Source: a bacterium (GTDB lineage: Bacteria > Patescibacteriota > Saccharimonadia > Saccharimonadales > JACDBH01). Taken from it: a stretch of 9,014 bases of DNA. The DNA is taken from NCBI GenBank assembly GCA_029557395.1, contig JAKQIK010000048.1:1-9014 (forward strand), given 5' to 3'. The notes below the pieces were generated by a model. The model had not been told where the DNA came from, did no database searches, and saw nothing but the letters and a program-made list of their open reading frames with translations. Each line of letters opens with the position of its first letter. Positions within the stretch are counted from its first letter, which is position 1. Shown piece by piece: positions 1 to 6,154 of this stretch. A program made the position numbers and the translations under genes.

Positions 1-596
1 ATATTATTAATATCGAAAGCATTTACGAAATCTGCCGCCAAAGCTGTCAGTCTCATTAAGCTTACCAACTGGTCCTTGACAGAAATCGTATGCATAGCCG
101 GTGGATGAATCTCGAGTGTTTTTTCTCCACTCTTTATACAATCTTTATTAGTAATAATAATTTTCCCCGAATTATGGTTGATCCAGAGCATGAATTTGCT
201 CCCTGTTTCTTCATCAGCAATTAAATAGGAGTTATAAAAAGTAGTATTTTTGATGTGATATGGCGGTCGTTTTTGGAAGTTACTATTATATTGGTTCTGA
301 GGAGCAAGATATTTTTGGAACCGATTATTTAGTGTTGTAACGTTCCAACTCTGAGTTCTGGCTAATTGGATAGCTGATTTTAGAGCTAGGGCATCTTCGT
401 TTTCTGGCTGGATTACCTCTGCTGTTACTTGTAATCGTTCAATAGGATGAGGAAAATCACTCCTATCGTAGATGGCTGTTTTGTTAGATGAGGCGTCCTG
501 GATAATACCTTCTATATCATAGATACTGATTTTTGAGCCATTCCATTCTGCTGAAATGGGTCGTTCTGGTAATGGATCTCTATCTCTTTGAGTCAT
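1..596 (-). CDS. Unrecognised protein, N-terminal 198 codons (runs off left edge)
   Basis: I translated the minus strand by hand. It stays open from ATG at 596-594 to the window edge, 198 codons with no stop, so the gene is real but its C-terminus is missing. The product begins MTQRDRDPLPERPISAEWNG. It is hydrophilic, with no signal peptide and no membrane span, so a soluble cytoplasmic protein is likely. Residues about 115-150 alternate short beta-like stretches (FYNSYLIADEE, KFMLWINHNSGKIIITN) in a hairpin-like pattern. The visible end (about 172-195) looks helical and rich in L and A. I recognise no family and assign no function. There is no Shine-Dalgarno sequence before the ATG. A promoter-like pair ends 7 bases upstream, which supports this start and suggests a leaderless mRNA. 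An in-frame TTG at 632-630 would add 12 codons but falls in the -35 box, so I reject it. Confidence 0.8.
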   Translation of the reverse strand, partial: MTQRDRDPLPERPISAEWNGSKISIYDIEGIIQDASSNKTAIYDRSDFPHPIERLQVTAEVIQPENEDALALKSAIQLARTQSWNVTTLNNRFQKYLAPQNQYNSNFQKRPPYHIKNTTFYNSYLIADEETGSKFMLWINHNSGKIIITNKDCIKSGEKTLEIHPPAMHTISVKDQLVSLMRLTALAADFVNAFDINN

Positions 597-603
597 ATCA
601 TGT

Positions 604-632
604 ATTACATTACATATTATAAAATTAGTCAA
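604..632 (-). promoter_or_regulatory. Putative sigma70-type promoter of the left-edge gene
   Basis: Reading the minus strand, TTGACT (632-627) is followed after 17 bases by TGTAAT (609-604), and the ATG comes 7 bases later. That places the expected transcription start at or next to the start codon. A perfect TATAAT lies at 621-616, but it lacks a -35 box at proper spacing (ATCAAA at 17 bp); if used, it would give a short leader of about a dozen bases. Confidence 0.45.
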
Positions 633-801
633 GTATATTTTGATTATTAAACTAAATAATGTACCACTTACATCAAAGATATCCCTATTTTTACTCAGCC
701 ATGTTATGGCTATCAATAATAAAATTTATTATCTAGCTTGTAGATTGTGGATACTATGCGGGCTTTAAAACAATTCACTTATTTAACACTTACATACCAA
801 T

Positions 802-832
802 AAAAAGACTCAAGAATGTCTTGAGTCTTTTT
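802..832. terminator. Symmetric (bidirectional) rho-independent terminator
   Basis: A perfect 14-bp stem pairs 802-815 (AAAAAGACTCAAGA) with 819-832 (TCTTGAGTCTTTTT) around the 3-base loop ATG. Each strand reads A-run, GACTCAAGA stem, T-run, so it can terminate from either side. On the minus strand it begins directly after the encoded CCA of the tRNA-Glu gene, so it ends that transcript. No convincing plus-strand gene runs into it. Confidence 0.85.
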
Positions 833-907
833 TGGTGACCCCAAGGGGAATCGAACCCCTATTGCCGGGATGAGAACCCGATTTCCTAACCGTTAGAAGA
901 TGGGGCC
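833..907 (-). tRNA. tRNA-Glu, anticodon CTC, CCA encoded
   Basis: The minus strand folds as a full cloverleaf. The acceptor GGCCCCA (907-901) pairs with TGGGGTC, with one G-U pair. The D stem TTCT/AGGA encloses loop AACGGTT. The anticodon stem TCGGG/CCCGG carries loop TTCTCAT (876-870). The T arm is AGGGG-TTCGATT-CCCCT. Anticodon positions 34-36 are CTC (874-872), reading the GAG glutamate codon. Discriminator A is followed by a genome-encoded CCA (835-833). The body without CCA is 72 bases. The gene has its own promoter just upstream and its own terminator just downstream, so it is a monocistronic tRNA unit. Its likely charging enzyme, gltX, lies at 6155-7816. Confidence 0.95.
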
Positions 908-917
908 AGGTCACACT

Positions 918-926
918 ATTGTATCA
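918..926 (-). promoter_or_regulatory. Extended -10 promoter of tRNA-Glu
   Basis: The minus strand reads TGATACAAT (926-918), an extended -10 (TGn followed by TACAAT), ending 10 bases before the mature tRNA 5' end at 907. That predicts a precursor leader of only a few bases. The -35 region at 17-bp spacing (AATAGA) is poor, as is common when TGn is present. Confidence 0.45.
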
Positions 927-969
927 AAGGTACGAGGGGTTCTATTCGGAATCGACCCATTTTGATACA
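920..969. repeat. Spaced 9-bp inverted repeat upstream of tRNA-Glu
   Basis: TGTATCAAA (920-928) and TTTGATACA (961-969) are exact reverse complements 32 bases apart. The left arm contains most of the tRNA's extended -10 box. The repeat could therefore be an operator-like pair or a palindromic remnant around the promoter. The interior (GGTTC..., GAATCGACCC) loosely resembles a T arm, but no tRNA can be folded from it. Confidence 0.4.
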
Positions 970-1080
970 TAATTTAATCACCTAAACTAGGCTATGAAAT
1001 CATAGCATAACAGAGGTAATACGTCTACTAAAATTTTGGAATATCTAGCATTAATACTAAACAATTACAACTCGCTATAA

Positions 1081-1205
1081 GAATCGAAGCTGACCCACAT
1101 GCACTTTTTGTCCTCCAGTGCGCTTTATAGGGAGCCGTTGGCTTGCCTATGGCGCTTGCTCACCCTATCCGGACGTAAAAAGTGCACGTGGGTCAGGAAT
1201 CGAAG
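1081..1205. repeat. 9-bp direct repeats GAATCGAAG flanking the 107-bp element
   Basis: GAATCGAAG occurs at 1081-1089 and again at 1197-1205, each copy exactly abutting an end of the inverted-repeat element. The perfect match and the exact boundary positions are what a 9-bp target-site duplication would leave. Removing the element and one copy gives a plausible empty site, ...CTATAA-GAATCGAAG-AGTATT.... Confidence 0.6.
1090..1196. mobile_element. 107-bp MITE-like element with long terminal inverted repeats
   Basis: The ends CTGACCCACATGCACTTTTT (1090-1109) and AAAAAGTGCACGTGGGTCAG (1177-1196) are inverted copies matching at 19 of 20 positions. The stem then extends through GTCC (1110-1113)/GGAC (1171-1174) after a 2-base bulge. 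Inside, ATAGGG (1127-1132) pairs with CCCTAT (1163-1168). Two small hairpins, AGCC-GTT-GGCT (1133-1143) and GCC-TAT-GGC (1145-1153), sit at the apex. It has no coding capacity and looks more GC-rich than its surroundings. Exact 9-bp direct repeats abut both ends. The best reading is a small non-autonomous transposable element mobilised in trans. A structured RNA acting at the 3' end of the operon that stops at 1226 is the alternative. No second copy is in the window. Confidence 0.6.
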
Positions 1206-1225
1206 AGTATTATTATCAGGAAATC

Positions 1226-1618
1226 CTATGCTACTTTGTCTATAAATGAGGCTAATTCTTTGGGTGTGATGGTAGCTTTGACTATGTATGCATCGGCTTG
1301 GGCTTCTAGTTCTGCCCGAGTTTCGTCGTTTTGATCTAGGTTGGTTGTAATGATAACTTTGCTGTTAAATCCTGGTGATTGGCTGGGGTCTTTTAAGATT
1401 CGTAGTATTTCCATGCCGGTCATACCTGGCACCATTAGATCTAGTAGAACTATGTCGTAGGTATTTGTTTGCGCAATCTGTAACCCGTCTTGGCCATTTA
1501 GCGCGGTGGTCACTTGGTGCCCTGACTTTTTGAGTGCTCGTTCATATAGTTCGCTGATAAAAAATTCATCTTCGATACACAATATTTTTTTTGGATTTGG
1601 GCTAGCTTGATCTGACAT
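1226..1618 (-). CDS. Single-domain response regulator (CheY-like receiver)
   Basis: A 130-residue protein that is essentially one receiver domain. The acidic pair is E16-D17, the predicted phosphoacceptor is D60 in DIVLLDLMVPGMTG, switch threonines are T91/T92 in VIITTN, and the conserved lysine is K114 in YIVKATITP. The usual K-P pair after the lysine is K-A here. No output domain follows, so phosphorylation by the partner kinase should act through protein contacts or a phosphorelay rather than direct DNA binding. Start ATG (1618-1616) is supported by AGGAG seven bases upstream, inside the end of the kinase gene. The kinase stop lies 3 bases upstream, so the two are cotranscribed and the kinase is the obvious phosphodonor. 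The family call is firm; the target is unknown. Confidence 0.93.
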   Translation of the reverse strand: MSDQASPNPKKILCIEDEFFISELYERALKKSGHQVTTALNGQDGLQIAQTNTYDIVLLDLMVPGMTGMEILRILKDPSQSPGFNSKVIITTNLDQNDETRAELEAQADAYIVKATITPKELASFIDKVA

Positions 1619-1621
1619 TAT

Positions 1622-3139
1622 TTATCTCCTATATAGTGAATGATTTTTTATCCAACCGTTTGCCTGTCTTACAATAGTATCTTGACCGTTTGCTTTGGCT
1701 TCTTCTAGATTAGCATAAGGTATGATTGTAAAGCCAAATTCACTGCCCTGGCCTTCCTTGCTCTTGACCCAGACTTGACCGCCGTGGGCCGTAACAATCG
1801 ATTTGACAATATATAGCCCAAGGCCATTGCCACCTACCGTATCTTTGGATCGATGAGAACGATAGAATTTTGTGAATAAGCCACCTACTACACTAGTTGG
1901 GATACCAGGACCATCATCCTTAACAACTGTTTCTACATTGCCGTCATTAGCTAGCCTAGAACTGACTGTAATGGTGTCGCTTTGTCCACTGTATTTGATG
2001 GCGTTGTCAACTAGGTTTACGACAACTTCATACATACTGATTTTATCTATGCCCACTGTCGGTAGGTTGGGTGATATATCCAGGGTGATATGCTTTTGCC
2101 TGACTTTTGCACGTAGTTCCATGCTGTTAATAATCTCTCGAAGTACGGTGTCCCAATTATCCTCACTCAGTTGAAGATTAAATTCATTCTCATTTATTCT
2201 AGATACGTTTAAGATATTTGATACTATTGCATTTAAATTTTGAGAAGTGGCACTCATTTTGCGCATAAAGGACAAATGTTCTTCGTCGAGTTGGTCAGAA
2301 ATTTCTTCTTCGAATAGCTCAATATAACCCCTGAGCATAGTTAGTGGCGTGCGAAGTTCATGTACCGCCATAGAGACATAGCTAATTGATTTTTCCTGTG
2401 ATGAATAATAGTCTGTCTTTTCGGCTAAAACCAGGATAAGTTCGTTACCTACGCTATCGTTTTTACTATATTTGGCCGATATATCTAGCCTCTTTGAATT
2501 ATCACCAGCGTCTAGCTTGACGTTATCCCAGTGGGTTTCGTCTGTGATTTTGTTTGCAGATGCGTCTGCCAGCCACTTGTCTAAGGTATTCTCATTATCA
2601 AATGATAGATTGAGGATTTCGTATATATTTTTTTTGACCAAATCGTCTTTTGATTGTCCACACAGAGTTGCTCCATGCGAGTTGACCAGCTTTAGCTGGC
2701 TTTCTTTATCAAATATCAATAGTCCAATTGGTAGAGAATCAAGAATCACCTTGGAAATTTCATTGTCTTTGTCTTGGTCTGTCTGGAGTTTGTTGGTGCT
2801 GGCCAAATCATAAATCTGCATAACAATTGACGAAACCATATCGTGTCCAAGATGGATATTTTCTATACTTGGTGGTGGTATTTCTGACTTCCCTGGGCTA
2901 ATATGCCAGACTGCCTTCCAGATAGCATCGAGAGGTTTAATAATCGAGTTATACAAAAAGATATTAAACGTGATAAGTAGAATCAACAGTAGCAGTACAG
3001 AGCCAATAATAGCTATAGGCATATTGTCTAGCTGTTTTGCCAGCACGACAAAAAGGCTGGCCGATATAGCTGTCGGCAAGAAGGTCGTAGTTATTACTAG
3101 AATTAAAACATTCTGACGAAATTTATTGAAATGGTTCAC
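1622..3139 (-). CDS. Membrane sensor histidine kinase (2 TM, HAMP-like, PAS, HisKA, HATPase)
   Basis: A 505-residue kinase. Two membrane helices (about 11-34 and 41-64) are separated by only about six residues (KQLDNM), so there is practically no extracytoplasmic sensor. A HAMP-like linker (about 64-115, IIKPLDAIWKAV) leads to a PAS domain (about 126-240, ILDSLPIGLLIFD). The dimerisation/phosphotransfer helix carries H260 in AVHELRTPL. The ATPase domain shows the N box (NLVDNAIKYS, N375/N379), G1 (DDGPGIP, 408-414), F box (FTKFYRS) and G2 (GGNGLGLYIV, 436-445). A tail of about 30 residues follows. All catalytic motifs are intact. The start is GTG (3139-3137), overlapping the preceding TGA as GTGA, with no good Shine-Dalgarno sequence, so translational coupling is likely. 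It should phosphorylate the receiver protein encoded 3 bases downstream. The architecture suggests sensing within the membrane, in the cytoplasm via PAS, or through the neighbouring DUF3048 protein. The ligand is unknown. Confidence 0.95.
   Translation of the reverse strand: MNHFNKFRQNVLILVITTTFLPTAISASLFVVLAKQLDNMPIAIIGSVLLLLILLITFNIFLYNSIIKPLDAIWKAVWHISPGKSEIPPPSIENIHLGHDMVSSIVMQIYDLASTNKLQTDQDKDNEISKVILDSLPIGLLIFDKESQLKLVNSHGATLCGQSKDDLVKKNIYEILNLSFDNENTLDKWLADASANKITDETHWDNVKLDAGDNSKRLDISAKYSKNDSVGNELILVLAEKTDYYSSQEKSISYVSMAVHELRTPLTMLRGYIELFEEEISDQLDEEHLSFMRKMSATSQNLNAIVSNILNVSRINENEFNLQLSEDNWDTVLREIINSMELRAKVRQKHITLDISPNLPTVGIDKISMYEVVVNLVDNAIKYSGQSDTITVSSRLANDGNVETVVKDDGPGIPTSVVGGLFTKFYRSHRSKDTVGGNGLGLYIVKSIVTAHGGQVWVKSKEGQGSEFGFTIIPYANLEEAKANGQDTIVRQANGWIKNHSLYRR
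1626..1630 (-). promoter_or_regulatory. Shine-Dalgarno site of the response regulator
   Basis: The minus strand reads AGGAG (1630-1626), 7 bases before the ATG at 1618. It is the clearest ribosome-binding site in the window and belongs to an operon-internal gene. The first genes of transcripts here lack one. Confidence 0.75.
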
Positions 3140-4323
3140 GGTGTGAATGAGACTCTATCTGCCGACTCAATCATCGTAAACCAAGTCTGGCCTGGGTTTA
3201 GCTTGATAACATTACCAGATGTGTCTTTTAGCTCCCATTGAGCTTCACGACTTGGCTTTGTCCAGGTACCTTCTATGACTGCCCCGTCCTGAAATACATA
3301 AACCTTGCCAGACCCAATCGAATCATAAACTGTATGAACTCTATCGGGATGTGTACGTCGTCCCATGACTGGTACAACAACAACATTTGGGGCTATTTGC
3401 TGTTTTGTATCAGCGTCAACATGTGCTGCGCCTCCCTGCGCTCTGAGGTAAGTATTTGAGGTTGGATCGTAGGTAAAGTTTGCATTGTAAAGTGCCCGAG
3501 AAATATTAAGAGAAATATTTTTGGCACTAGGTGTTTGGCTAGGTTCGGCTTTTTTTCTGGGTAAACTACTGCTTACATCTGATTTGTAGCCTCGCTGGGT
3601 CATTAGGTCTAATATCTGTTGGCCGGTACTATATAGATTATGAGGGGCGTACCTGTTACTTACTCGCCTAAAGACACCACTACTATTACCGTGATCGATA
3701 TCTTTGAGCCCCAAGGTTTTGATATCGGATAACGCTTCGCCCGAGCCACCAGCGTGAACTATAGCAGCATCATAAGGTCGAAACCAATTAATGTAATATG
3801 GCCTCAGACTTCTGATTGGGCCAAGGTTAGCAGGAATATTATCATGATAAATAGCATTAAATCTGGTAATACCACCCTCTGCAATAGCTTCGGATACGAT
3901 ATCGGCGTTAATGAGTCCTGATTGTGGTCGAGCCTCAGGGCTGTTTTCGATCTGGACAGCGTAGACAGGCCTACTATTTGTAGTGGCATCGGTTTCACGA
4001 CCGCTTGTAACGCTATAAATTGGCACCGGGCCGGTTTCGATAGGTTGCTGTGGTTGTTGCTGGACGACGACGGGTGGTGTTGACGTATTTCTAAAAATAA
4101 ACCAATAGATTGCAAAGCCAGCTAATGATAGCAGTGCTAATATCGTAACGACAGTTAAGATCCATTGTCTTTTTGTTTTGGGAGTGGGTATTTTGAAACT
4201 AAACTTTGTTTTTTTGCTTTGAGGTTCATAAACTGCACTACTAGCAGGTGTTGAAACCTGCTGAACTTTGTTTGGGCTATCTTCAGCTATTGGTTGTTTT
4301 GGTTTTCGGACGAACTCATCCAT
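3136..4323 (-). CDS. Membrane-anchored DUF3048 (YerB-like) protein
   Basis: 395 residues from ATG 4323-4321. Positions below count from that Met. A basic, proline-containing cytoplasmic segment (1-52) precedes one membrane span (about 54-77, WILTVVTILALLSLAGFAIY). A Q/P-rich linker (PPVVVQQQPQQP) follows, then a large extracytoplasmic region. The region from about 110 (PVYAVQIENSPEARPQSGL, EGGITRFNAIY, LGPIRSLRPYY, VHAGGSGEAL) is characteristic of DUF3048, and the C-terminal part (about 265-390, ending TWFTMIESADRVSF) matches its second domain. The biochemical role of this family is not established; Bacillus YerB is a lipoprotein member, whereas this one is anchored by a helix. It heads an operon with a kinase and receiver, overlapping the kinase by 4 bases. 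An upstream in-frame TTG (4365) would add 14 residues after a GAGG-like site. I prefer the ATG because a promoter overlaps that extension and MDEFVRKP is a more natural N-terminus. Confidence 0.88.
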   Translation of the reverse strand: MDEFVRKPKQPIAEDSPNKVQQVSTPASSAVYEPQSKKTKFSFKIPTPKTKRQWILTVVTILALLSLAGFAIYWFIFRNTSTPPVVVQQQPQQPIETGPVPIYSVTSGRETDATTNSRPVYAVQIENSPEARPQSGLINADIVSEAIAEGGITRFNAIYHDNIPANLGPIRSLRPYYINWFRPYDAAIVHAGGSGEALSDIKTLGLKDIDHGNSSGVFRRVSNRYAPHNLYSTGQQILDLMTQRGYKSDVSSSLPRKKAEPSQTPSAKNISLNISRALYNANFTYDPTSNTYLRAQGGAAHVDADTKQQIAPNVVVVPVMGRRTHPDRVHTVYDSIGSGKVYVFQDGAVIEGTWTKPSREAQWELKDTSGNVIKLNPGQTWFTMIESADRVSFTP

Positions 4324-4333
4324 AATTAATTTT

Positions 4334-4362
4334 ATTTTAACATAGTGCTTGTGTTTGATAAA
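4334..4362 (-). promoter_or_regulatory. Putative promoter of the DUF3048-kinase-receiver operon
   Basis: The minus strand shows TTTATC (4362-4357), a 17-base spacer ending in TGT, then TAAAAT (4339-4334). The TGn makes it an extended -10. The ATG at 4323 is 10 bases further on, so the mRNA would have almost no leader. It stands back-to-back with the divergent promoter at 4381-4409, with 18 bases between the two -35 boxes. Confidence 0.45.
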
Positions 4363-4380
4363 CAACCTTTTAACCTCACA

Positions 4381-4409
4381 TTGTTAAAAAAACTAACCTA
4401 GTGGATAAT
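4381..4409 (+). promoter_or_regulatory. Promoter of the Abhydrolase_9-type gene
   Basis: TTGTTA (4381-4386), a 17-base spacer and GATAAT (4404-4409), with only 7 bases (TATCAAT) to the ATG at 4417. There is no Shine-Dalgarno sequence in the gap, so initiation is expected on a leaderless or nearly leaderless mRNA. Confidence 0.55.
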
Positions 4410-4416
4410 TATCAAT

Positions 4417-6120
4417 ATGAAAAAACAACCTACTGCAAAGAATACAGCTGAGATTTTGTCAAAGAGGTACTTGAGACCAGTACATACTTTTATTAGTAAG
4501 CATTTTAGGCTCAGTGGATTATTGGGTGCATTGGTGTTTTTTTGTCTGGCGATGACGCCGTCGCTTTTACCCCGCCCCACTTTATTTATGGGGATTATTG
4601 CCGGAATAGCCACTGCTATTGGTTATGGCTTCGGTCTAATTTTTTCACTTTTTATTCGAGTATCGTTTGGTTTCTCGCTCAAACACGAATATAGAAGATG
4701 CTTATGGATATTTTTTTATATCGCCTCGCCTTTTGCTGTTATTTTAATGTCGATTTTGGGTAGTTCCTGGCAAAATCAGGTTAGGTTGTTAGTGGGCGAA
4801 ACTGAGCTCAAGGGTAGTGATATTTTACAAATAGCTATAATTACAGTTGTTACTTTATTGGCTATGCTTGGAATAAGCAGATTGGTGCGATATACATACG
4901 GACTTTCAAGGCGTAGGCTTACCTTTAAATTACCAAGGTGGATAGGTGTGTCTATCAGCCTAGTACTGATTGTACTGGTGGGCGGTCTGATCCTCAAAGA
5001 TGTGGCTTATGATAACTTGGTCGGACTGGCTCGTGATGTTTATTCTAAGCAAAATGAACAGATACCACTTAATGTTAATCAGCCAAATTCATCAAATCGG
5101 AGTGGTAGTCCAGACTCATTGGTGTCGTGGCCGTCAATTGGAGCTCAAGGACAACGGTTTGTAAGTGGAGGCCCAACTACTGACGAGCTCAGCCAGTGGA
5201 GTGGCAAAAAGTCTATAGAACAAATCAGGGTTTATGTGGGTGTCAATACAGCCAATACAGCACAAAGTAGAGCCGACATTGCCCTGAAGGAACTTATCCG
5301 AACCAAGGCATTTGGCAGGAAGTATCTCATTGTAGCTACGCCTACTGGGACTGGTTGGATTGAACCTCAATCGGCCGATACCATGGCTTATCTTACAAAT
5401 GGCAACTCGGCAATAGTGGCTACGCAGTATTCTTATCTACCAAGCTGGATATCATTTATAGTCGACAAGGACAATGCTCGTGAGTCTGGAAAAACTCTGT
5501 ACGACACAGTTTATGATTATTGGAGTGGTTTGGACAAAGAGTCCCGCCCACAATTGATAGCTTATGGCCTGAGCCTCGGGTCATTTGGGGGTCAGGCTGC
5601 TTTTAGTGGTTTGTCGGATATGCAAGCCCGGACAGAAGGAGCGTTATTTATGGGTACGCCAAACGATACTGAACCATGGCGAACTTTCACCACAAAGCGT
5701 GACTCAGCAAGCCCAGAGATATTGCCTATCTATGACGGCGGCCAGCAAGTACGTTTTGCATACAACCAAGAAACGATAATGAGCAATCAAAATCAATGGA
5801 AAAATCAGCGCATTTTGTATATGCAACATGCTAGCGATCCTGTGATTTGGTGGAGCCCTGATTTGATTGTTAGTAAGCCTGACTGGTTAAAAGAAAAAAG
5901 AGGCTCTGATGTAGTGCCAAACATGCGTTGGATTCCAGTGGTGACTTTTTTACAGGTGACTGTCGACCAATTTTTTGGTACGACTGTGCCAAATGGCCAT
6001 GGGCATAACTATGCAAATACAATTGTTTACGCCCTGAATTCTATAATAAAGAACACTAATTGGTCAGATGAACAAATAGTTAGCCTGCAAGACAAGATGA
6101 CAAGCTACTCCATCGATTAA
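4417..6120 (+). CDS. Membrane alpha/beta-hydrolase, Abhydrolase_9 (DUF2319) type
   Basis: 567 residues. The N-terminal region has about four to five membrane helices (roughly 33-52, 56-80, 97-115, 137-153, 175-194), as in the Abhydrolase_9 N-terminal domain. A polar linker (about 205-240) leads to an extracytoplasmic hydrolase domain (about 240-555). The nucleophile elbow is G384-L-S386-L-G388 (IAYGLSLGSFGG), so S386 is the predicted catalytic serine. D474 in HASDPVIWWSP and H527 or H529 in NGHGHNY are candidate acid and base. The conserved surroundings FMGTPND and W-rich segments fit the family known mainly from Actinobacteria, whose substrate is not established; an envelope lipid or ester target is only an inference. 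The gene stands alone on its transcript, divergent from the signalling operon, and gltX starts 35 bases after its stop codon. Start ATG is supported by the promoter 7 bases upstream. Confidence 0.88.
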   Translation: MKKQPTAKNTAEILSKRYLRPVHTFISKHFRLSGLLGALVFFCLAMTPSLLPRPTLFMGIIAGIATAIGYGFGLIFSLFIRVSFGFSLKHEYRRCLWIFFYIASPFAVILMSILGSSWQNQVRLLVGETELKGSDILQIAIITVVTLLAMLGISRLVRYTYGLSRRRLTFKLPRWIGVSISLVLIVLVGGLILKDVAYDNLVGLARDVYSKQNEQIPLNVNQPNSSNRSGSPDSLVSWPSIGAQGQRFVSGGPTTDELSQWSGKKSIEQIRVYVGVNTANTAQSRADIALKELIRTKAFGRKYLIVATPTGTGWIEPQSADTMAYLTNGNSAIVATQYSYLPSWISFIVDKDNARESGKTLYDTVYDYWSGLDKESRPQLIAYGLSLGSFGGQAAFSGLSDMQARTEGALFMGTPNDTEPWRTFTTKRDSASPEILPIYDGGQQVRFAYNQETIMSNQNQWKNQRILYMQHASDPVIWWSPDLIVSKPDWLKEKRGSDVVPNMRWIPVVTFLQVTVDQFFGTTVPNGHGHNYANTIVYALNSIIKNTNWSDEQIVSLQDKMTSYSID

Positions 6121-6145
6121 TAATTATCTTCTAATCTGTTATAAT
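6117..6145 (+). promoter_or_regulatory. Extended -10 promoter of gltX
   Basis: TTAATA (6117-6122) overlaps the stop codon of the preceding gene. After 17 bases ending in TGT comes a perfect TATAAT (6140-6145). TGTTATAAT is a full extended -10. The gltX ATG lies 9 bases downstream with no Shine-Dalgarno sequence between, again predicting a near-leaderless mRNA. Read-through from the preceding gene is also possible. Confidence 0.6.
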
Positions 6146-6154
6146 ATTATTCAT

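Larger units (their letters stand above)
908..1225. other. 318-base non-coding stretch between tRNA-Glu and the response regulator
   Basis: No convincing reading frame is present on either strand. From left to right it holds the tRNA promoter (918-926), a spaced 9-bp inverted repeat (920-928/961-969), a small hairpin GCTATG-AAAT-CATAGC at 991-1006, and the 107-bp inverted-repeat element at 1090-1196 with 9-bp flanking repeats. There is no classical T-tailed terminator for the operon that ends at 1226. The last 20 bases before the regulator's stop (1206-1225) are AT-rich and featureless. Confidence 0.7.

Noticed and set aside
697..711. Small hairpin AGCCAT-GTT-ATGGCT between the left-edge gene and the tRNA
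   Set aside because: The stem is only 6 bp with no T-run on either strand, and no transcript is expected to end there.
756..803. 15-codon plus-strand frame (ATG 756, TAA 801-803) ending at the symmetric terminator
   Set aside because: There is no ribosome-binding site, the upstream -35 match is poor, and the length gives no statistical support.
929..960. T-arm-like sequence (GGTTC..., GAATCGACCC) suggesting a degraded tRNA
   Set aside because: No acceptor, D arm or anticodon arm can be folded around it.
1872..2813. Plus-strand frames of about 100 codons opposite the kinase
   Set aside because: They are shadows of the kinase gene, which has all catalytic motifs on the minus strand. They lack recognisable domains or ribosome-binding sites.
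4324..4365. TTG-initiated extension of the DUF3048 protein by 14 residues
   Set aside because: The extra segment overlaps a plausible promoter and has no family-like content. The ATG at 4323 explains the N-terminus better, though a GAGG-like site before the TTG leaves some doubt.
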